Assembly: GCA_004151065.3 (NCBI GenBank)
Contig: NWUY0303932029.1
Coordinates: forward strand, 1-13,762
Direction: 5' to 3'
From: Larix sibirica
Taxonomy: Eukaryota; Streptophyta; Pinopsida; Pinales; Pinaceae
DNA: 13,762 nt
Positions 9,401 through 13,762 of the stretch are shown here, one piece after another. Positions within the stretch are counted from its first letter, which is position 1. Each line of letters opens with the position of its first letter. Both the position numbers and the translations under genes were made by a program. The notes beneath the pieces are model-generated. The model worked only from the letters and a program-made list of their open reading frames with translations. It ran no database searches and was not told the origin of the DNA.

Positions 9401-10431
9401 ATTTCCTCTCTAACTCACAGGGAAATTTGCTTACAAGATAAAGATGATGAATTAAAGTGGATTTGGAATAAGGCTACATGAACCTTAACAAACAAAATTG
9501 GTTATGAGGTTCTTTCTTTCATTGACATGACAAAAGAAATATTATAGTACTGGTGATCTCTTGATTGGAAATTAGTTTGTCCACTTAAGGTCATAATTTT
9601 TATCTAGTCGGCCTTGCCAAACAAGATAATAACATTGGACAATGGACAAAAAAAGGAATTGTCGTGGTCCTAGTAGATGTATTCTTTGTAAAGAGGAAGG
9701 TGAATATATGGATCACCTCTTTGTATCTTGAAATTATTCTATTCAGTTTTGGTGGGATGTCCCTTGGTCCTTGAATTGCCTAGGACTTTGGAATGAAAAT
9801 TATTTACTTTTATGCTTGGAATCATGGTTAGAAGATCCAACAGTAAAACATGATCAGGATTTACCCTACTCTATATTGTGGGGTCTGTTGTACTCCAAGA
9901 ACAAGATGACTTTTGAGGGAAAAAGTTAGGAGCCAATTCTTGTGGCTCGTAAAGTTAGAAATTCATTCAAGGAAGGTAGAAAGGAGAAATTCTATAAGAG
10001 CTACAGGATCATAAATGAACCTCTTACAAATAAAAACAAGGCATGGTGTTATTTCGATGGATCTTGTTAAGGAGATCCAACCATGTGTTGTGTTGGAGCA
10101 GTTTTATTCCTCATGATCTCACACTTTTTTTTTAATAAAATTTGGAGCATGGCGAGGCACAAACAATCAAGCATAATTTTTTGCTCTTTGGATATTGCTA
10201 AAATTTGATTTAGACCAAGGTTTAAAAACTCTTCAAGTGTTTAGAGACTCTAAACTATTGTTGGATTGGCTCAATGGTATTTCACAAATAACAAATATAT
10301 TTTTAGGTCCATTTCTCCAACACATTTCAGATGCAAAACTAACGTTTGAGGCTCTCATTGTTAAGTATGTTTAAAGGGAACTCATCTAGAAGGTAGATAC
10401 ACTTCCAAAGGAACCTATTTCTTTCCAGTAA
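6415..10431 (+). pseudogene. LINE B ORF2 (endonuclease-RT-RNase H), broken
   Basis: ORF2 is the LINE replicase: it nicks target DNA, primes cDNA synthesis there and degrades the RNA strand. Length, about 1,340 codons, is normal for the family. Endonuclease: the start reads LILLSLNVRDVGGSHERKAL; the ET of the QET motif follows a TAG at 6516-6518; IVNIYGPC; GDLNLTLSP with Asp 6821-6823 and Asn 6827-6829; GRSRISK; SDH at 7071-7079. RT: PGPNGF near 7738, where PGPDGF is usual; LIPNK; SKIIANRTKG; QSGF after a stop. Motif A reads IGMSKAYDKVNW, with Gly (GGT, 8117-8119) in place of the catalytic Asp. GRPLSPFLF follows, then motif C FVDDILLF with both Asp at 8435-8440. Next come GLKYLVFYLKPN, FSFLWIG and GGGWGLNKI, and a zinc-finger-like CILCKEEGEYMDHLF. 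RNase H starts YFDGSC (Asp 10056-10058). Its catalytic Glu is a TAA (10174-10176). VFRDSKLLLDW and KVDTLPKE follow, then TAA at 10429-10431. There are many other stops and shifts. Confidence 0.85.
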
Positions 10432-10832
10432 GGTATTTTTATTTTATATGAGTTGAGAGGGGAAGTGTCACTTCTTGTAGTTACTTTGTCCATCACTTAA
10501 GCCCTCTCAAAGAAGCATGTTTCTTTTTGTTATGTTATGGTATAGCTTTGTTGGCTAGAGAACAAAGATGTTTACATGTTTTTTTCCTATTGGGAATTTA
10601 TTGTAATAGAATAGATTTGTTTCAAGAAGAAGGTTGGAAGACTGTAAAGATATACATCTTTTGCAAAAGAGGTCCATGTAGAGAACTGAACTCTAATCCA
10701 AGTTATGGGATTGTATATGCATATTTTGATGTTACTCTTGAAATAGCAATTTAAATATAGTTTTTTTCTCGGAATAGGAGAAAAAAAAGGATGGATGTTT
10801 TTAGTGTTACAAGATTGGGTAAAATTTTCAAA

Positions 10833-10876
10833 AAATCCTCCATTCAAACCTACATTTTTTTTACAGTGGAGGATTT
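10833..10876. repeat. 10-bp inverted repeat with 24-base loop
   Basis: Arms AAATCCTCCA and TGGAGGATTT are perfectly complementary. The loop includes a run of eight T. A hairpin is possible, but no terminator or MITE structure (flanking duplication, repeated copies) was seen. Confidence 0.6.
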
Positions 10877-10938
10877 AGTAAATGTTCAATGTAACTATAA
10901 ATTCTAAGTGACCAATGGCCATAACAAAGGATTTATTT

Positions 10939-10955
10939 CCAGTGTATTTAAAATA
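10939..10955 (+). repeat. target-site duplication of LINE C, left copy
   Basis: CCAGTGTATTTAAAATA, 17 bp, is repeated without mismatch at 12588-12604. The bases outside both copies differ. A 17-bp perfect duplication flanking a LINE is the normal product of target-primed reverse transcription. The internal edge merges into a short TA repeat, so it could be off by a base or two. Confidence 0.85.
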
Positions 10956-11197
10956 TATATATTTTAAAAAAAAGGAGGAAAGTTTTGTATTAAAATGATT
11001 GCATAACTGCAAAAGGTTACATATAGACAATTCGACCATTTTGCTTACAATTGTTTTTGCTCTTGAGGAGCTAGAGTGCTCCAAATCATCCAAAAAATTC
11101 CTTGTTTTGTCAAAAACATTACAAGGTTATTAATTGCCCATGTAAGTTCTATAAAATGTTCCCAAAATCAAAATGCAAAAACAACTAAACATGGAGC

Positions 11198-11623
11198 CTA
11201 ATTTACTTTCCCAATCCTAGTGACGCCCTCTGATGCTGGTTCCCTTGACTCGTCCTCTTCCTGCTTCTCTTTAATTTCCTTCAGTTGATTACCGTCCTCC
11301 ATTTCTTTATCCAATGGCGAAAAATTAATATCTAGCAGCTTACATTCTGGTCCTAGATAGGATTCCTCCATTGAGACATCCGGAGTTGGCTTCCAACATG
11401 ACTCTTCCACCATAGCTTTAAGTGTCGATTGCTTATCCTCCAAGTGTTGTCAACGTACCAGTTGCTCTGCGACAATCTCTGGGGTGGAAATGGATTGCGA
11501 TGTTATCCCTTACAACTGAATTTTCATTGTTTGTAGTGTTACTTCTAAGTCCTCGTTCCACTCACTGTGCTCACCTACCCTTACTCCCTCCCATCTCTCC
11601 CTGCTTCTTTTTCCATTGTCCAT
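11198..11623 (-). pseudogene. unrecognised charged ORF in the LINE C 3' region, two stops
   Basis: From an ATG at 11621-11623 (minus strand) a single frame runs 142 codons to a stop at 11198-11200, interrupted only by TAA at 11510-11512 and TGA at 11450-11452. The product is strongly charged: an Arg/Lys/Glu-rich start (KRSRERWEGVRVGEHSEWNE) and a Glu/Lys-rich end (KEMEDGNQLKEIKEKQEEDE), with short coiled-coil potential. No family is recognised. It may be an old coding segment of the element, captured sequence, or a chance frame. Confidence 0.25.
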
Positions 11624-11766
11624 AGTTAACCTGAACGCCACACCAATCCAACGGTTGCAAGTATGGTCTCTCTGCACCACCTTCCCTTCTCACTATCGAC
11701 ACAAAGAGAGATAGATGCCTTGCCAATGCTCAGGCTAAAAAATATAACGATGAGGACGCCTGGTCT

Positions 11767-12114
11767 CTAGATTGTGTAGGCCATCGTGTCCCTTAATGAC
11801 CTCCTCTTCATGAAATTAATTTGGGGGTGTTGAGAGGCAACTAGCTCGTCCTTGCCTCTCCCTTCAACACTCTCGTTCATTGAATTTGAGGATTTCTTAC
11901 GCCAGAATGAGTTCACCCTGTTTTTTTGCATGGGGGAATGGCCTATGAGATCTCCCTCGATCACGTCCTTCTTTATCCCAGGATGATGTCTCTCTATATG
12001 GAAGACAGAGTCTCCACAAATCGGTCTTAGATGGGTTCCATGTGTCCCCTGCTTGCCATGATTATTCATTTCTTCCTGCCACAATACATTGATGCGACAC
12101 GATGACCTATGCAT
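11767..12114 (-). CDS. unrecognised 115-codon ORF in the LINE C 3' region
   Basis: The frame opens with ATG on the minus strand 75 bases after the RNase H stop and is open for 115 codons. The product is basic and hydrophilic, with many His, Arg, Lys and Ser, and has no membrane segment or motif I recognise. It may be a chance ORF in a long 3' UTR, or carried sequence. I do not claim it is expressed. Confidence 0.15.
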   Translation of the reverse strand: MHRSSCRINVLWQEEMNNHGKQGTHGTHLRPICGDSVFHIERHHPGIKKDVIEGDLIGHSPMQKNRVNSFWRKKSSNSMNESVEGRGKDELVASQHPQINFMKRRSLRDTMAYTI

Positions 12115-12188
12115 GTCTCATTTACTCCTTGAGTATGGTTTGTCTCTTTGCCAATTTGGAAATGGGTTGCTTGATCCCATATGAGTCA

Positions 12189-12587
12189 TTAGGGGATAGG
12201 GTGCATAATATGAATTCTATTAATTGTCACAACTTCCACTTAATCCTTGGTCACCATATTTGCTTACTGGTCCACTCCCACATTATTGTTCTTGAGGATA
12301 TGGCAACACTTGAGTTTTTCAAAAGCCTGCACCTCTGTAGAAATTCGCCTGAATATGGAGATAATTCCCATATCTTTTGGGTGGGTACTTGATCTTACAA
12401 GTTTTATAACTAGCCTCGAATCTCCCAAGATTATCAAGGAATCAATTCCTTTATTTTTTGAAATGCTCAAACCCTAAAGCAAAGCAAGGGCCTCCACCTA
12501 GTTCTTAGAAGCTATGCCTAGACTCCAGGAGAATTGAATTCTAATATGCCCCCTTGGGAAAGGATCTCCCCACCTGCTCCTACCACC
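12189..12587 (-). pseudogene. LINE C ORF2 remnant: truncated RNase H
   Basis: On the minus strand the first codons read GVVGAGGEILSQGG, the glycine-rich strand that follows the first catalytic Asp in this RNase H group. That Asp itself is lost by truncation. A frameshift follows, then IQFSWSLGIASKN, a stop, VEALALL (the Glu position), a stop, GLSISKNKGIDSLIILGDSR with the third acidic residue, STEVQAFEKLKCCHILKNNN and GVDQ with the fourth, a stop and ANMVTKD. The domain closes with INRIHIMHPIP and TAA at 12189-12191. The PIP ending just before a stop looks like the natural C-terminus. Two internal stops read as glutamine codons changed to TAG. The fragment has no function now. Confidence 0.75.
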
Positions 12588-12604
12588 CCAGTGTATTTAA
12601 AATA
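12588..12604 (+). repeat. target-site duplication of LINE C, right copy
   Basis: Exact copy of the 17 bp at 10939-10955. Removing the insert and one copy gives an uninterrupted AT-rich site running from the flank of LINE B into the spacer beyond 12605. Confidence 0.85.
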
Positions 12605-12612
12605 CGAAGGCA

Positions 12613-12645
12613 CATAAGTGTGCACATATTTAGTGTGCACTTATG
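12613..12645. repeat. imperfect hairpin, 13-bp stem
   Basis: CATAAGTGTGCAC (12613-12625) and GTGTGCACTTATG (12633-12645) can pair over 13 positions, 11 Watson-Crick and two G-T wobbles, with a 7-base loop. Both arms contain TGTGCAC, so the structure is also a short direct repeat. Confidence 0.6.
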
Positions 12646-12650
12646 CATAT

Positions 12651-12705
12651 TATATACATTGGAATCACCATTACGTTTTATATACATTGAAATCCATAAT
12701 GCATT
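12651..12705 (+). repeat. degenerate 28-bp direct repeat
   Basis: TATATACATTGGAATC at 12651 is repeated 28 bp later as TATATACATTGAAATC at 12679, and the similarity continues weakly (CACCATTACGTT against CATAATGCATT). Weaker echoes follow to the right. It may be a remnant of a minisatellite. Confidence 0.5.
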
Positions 12706-13507
12706 TTTTGAACGCACCATTGTGTTTAAGCTATTTAGAAGCATCTTTGCCTATCGTATATTTTAAAACATTGTTGAGAATTATCTACAATGGAGCATCG
12801 ATGCAAAAGAACAATTCAAAATCACTGGTGCTTAGATAGGTATGAAACACACCACTGAGTTCAAACGAATATAATGCATCGACATGTTTCAATGCTAAAT
12901 TATTTTGTGTTATGGGTTACAAATGCAAATTCTTGTTTTGTAAATAAAATATATTAATCATTAGAAATTAAATACTAGTATAATAATATTAATTTTTATA
13001 TTTTAATTAATGTGTTTGGATGTAATGATTACATTAATGTATTGTATCATTTAAACAAATATACCCACAAATTACACTTGTATTCATTATAATAATGTAA
13101 ATCATCTATATATTTAATCAAGAACATAATATTTACAACATTGGATATTGCAATAAAAAATCAAGTCATTTGATTATATGGGTATATGGGATCCTTCTTT
13201 ATGCAAAATGGAGTAACATAAAGGTAAATAAATAATTACTATTATTGGTAACCGATCATTATACCAATTGGAACAATATATCAATATTAAAATGACTAAT
13301 TTTTAGAGACAAACATTCCAAAATATAAAACTTGAAACATGCAATTATATTGATCATTACCCATCACTCAAATTGCTTGCATGCCTCATTTCTTCGTCAC
13401 TTTTATGGGATATTGTAATTGGGTTATTTGCAATGTCTTGTTAATTAGTTTGATTTTTTTTGCCTCTTCATCTTCCATCTACAAACATGGAAATAAAGTG
13501 CAAGGAG

Positions 13508-13672
13508 TGTAACACCCCATATTTTAGCACTCGGTAATTCAAAACTTTAATGTAAACTAGCTTAGCATTTTATTTGCTTATTATTTGTTGGACTCGATGA
13601 GATTGATTAAGGCTATTGTTATGTGAACATGTGGATTCCCTCGATGTGTGGATAGTAAATGAAATTTATTGG
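13508..13672 (+). mobile_element. possible Ty3/gypsy LTR 5' end, interrupted
   Basis: TGTAACACCCC at 13508-13518 matches the start typical of LTRs in several plant Ty3/gypsy lineages. About 165 bp of non-coding sequence follow, then the T-tract of LINE D. If real, this is the left end of an LTR split by that LINE. No duplication, primer binding site or second LTR is in the window. Confidence 0.35.
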
Positions 13673-13762
13673 TTTTTTTTTTTCACAGAAACGGTTTAGA
13701 GATTTTATATTAAAAAAGCGGCCATAGGTTACAAAAATGGGGAGAAGGATTGCTCCCAGTGG
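13673..13762 (-). mobile_element. LINE D: 3' end of a minus-strand LINE
   Basis: The + strand has T11 at 13673-13683, the complement of a poly(A) tail. Read on the minus strand, the sequence before the tail includes TTTTTGTAACC, TATGGCCGC, TTTTTTAATATAAAATC and then the A-tract. The GTAACC and TTTAATAYAAAA blocks occur in the same order at the 3' end of LINE C. The rest of the element lies beyond the right edge of the window. Confidence 0.55.

Larger units (their letters stand above)
5262..10790 (+). mobile_element. LINE B: nearly full-length decayed L1-type retrotransposon
   Basis: ORF1 (DUF4283-like plus zinc knuckle) is followed by ORF2 (endonuclease, RT, zf-RVT-like region, RNase H) and a 3' UTR, all on the + strand and in the canonical order. 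The span of about 5.5 kb fits a plant LINE with only its extreme 5' end lost or unrecognisable. Both ends are approximate: the left edge is where ORF1 homology becomes readable, and the right edge is the A8 tract near 10780-10790. No target-site duplication was found. The coding frames carry many stops and shifts, so this copy is dead and old. LINE C has inserted just beyond its 3' end. Confidence 0.85.
10432..10955 (+). other. LINE B 3' UTR and flank up to LINE C
   Basis: Non-coding sequence follows the ORF2 stop. An A8 tract near 10780-10790 is the best candidate for the LINE B tail, but no duplication confirms it. A perfect 10-bp inverted repeat, AAATCCTCCA at 10833-10842 and TGGAGGATTT at 10867-10876, brackets a 24-base loop containing T8. 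The stretch ends with the left target-site duplication of LINE C. Confidence 0.45.
10956..12587 (-). mobile_element. LINE C: 5'-truncated LINE insertion on the minus strand
   Basis: 1,632 bp lie between perfect 17-bp direct repeats. Read on the minus strand, the insert starts inside an RNase H domain, just past where the first catalytic Asp would be, runs through the rest of RNase H to a stop at 12189-12191, and then has about 1.2 kb of further sequence. It ends with TTTTAATACAAAACTTTCC, a T8A4 stretch and a TA repeat at the duplication. Severe 5' truncation, RNase H as the last ORF2 domain and a long duplication together identify a LINE insertion. The terminal motif resembles LINE D. The tail is a TA-rich run and not a clean poly(A). 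The perfect duplication suggests this is younger than LINE A or B, although its RNase H already has stops. Confidence 0.8.
12605..13507. other. AT-rich spacer, no gene
   Basis: Very AT-rich sequence with only short chance ORFs. It starts with a hairpin (12613-12645) and a degenerate direct repeat (12651-12705). From about 12900 to 13500 I see only A/T-rich sequence without a recognisable element end, domain or RNA gene. Confidence 0.5.

Noticed and set aside
10833-10876. MITE or intrinsic terminator
   Set aside because: Only a 10-bp stem, with no flanking duplication; rho-independent termination is not relevant in a plant nuclear context.
12554-12839. Two overlapping + strand ORFs in the AT-rich spacer
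   Set aside because: They cross the LINE C duplication and the 28-bp repeats; products show only repeat-derived Tyr/Ile/Leu patterns.
1-13762. A previously undescribed multi-gene system
   Set aside because: Every coding stretch with a recognisable domain belongs to a decayed LINE; the rest is non-coding repeat or AT-rich sequence, with no set of intact neighbouring genes.

Overview
The window is plant nuclear DNA made almost entirely of decayed retrotransposons. I found no intact host gene, rRNA or tRNA gene, CRISPR array or bacterial-type feature. The non-LTR elements are plant L1-type LINEs: an ORF1 with a DUF4283-like part and a CCHC zinc knuckle, and an ORF2 with apurinic-type endonuclease, reverse transcriptase (RT), a zf-RVT-like linker and a C-terminal RNase H. 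Heavy stop-codon decay, nesting of elements and the lack of host genes suggest a large, repeat-rich genome. The flavour of the RNase H domains makes me favour a gymnosperm, but that is an impression and not a demonstrated assignment.

Layout on the + coordinates. (1) 1-2127: the 3' half of a + strand LINE (LINE A), from the RT thumb through RNase H and its 3' UTR; the 5' part lies outside the window. (2) 2128-3160: a possible LTR end with an initiator-Met-type primer binding site, a possible tRNA-derived SINE promoter, and a 105-bp direct repeat around a (CA)11 microsatellite. (3) About 3160-4707: a pyrimidine-rich stretch that may be a minus-strand Ty3/gypsy LTR, since its upper edge reads TATAACACCCC on the minus strand. 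(4) 4708-5261: AT-rich, no gene seen. (5) About 5262-10790: a nearly full-length + strand LINE (LINE B) with ORF1 and ORF2 in tandem, both broken by stops and frameshifts. (6) 10956-12587: a minus-strand, 5'-truncated LINE (LINE C) between perfect 17-bp target-site duplications. (7) 12605-13507: AT-rich spacer with a hairpin and degenerate 28-bp repeats. (8) 13508-13672: a possible + strand gypsy LTR start (TGTAACACCCC), cut by (9) 13673-13762: the 3' end of another minus-strand LINE (LINE D), marked by a T11 tract.

Nothing here looks like a functioning operon or a new defence or metabolic system. The value of the window is as a record of target-primed reverse transcription, nested insertion and mutation-driven decay. 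The strongest single result is the LINE C insertion with its exact duplication. The most open question is what the roughly 1.2 kb between LINE C's RNase H stop and its 3' end represents.
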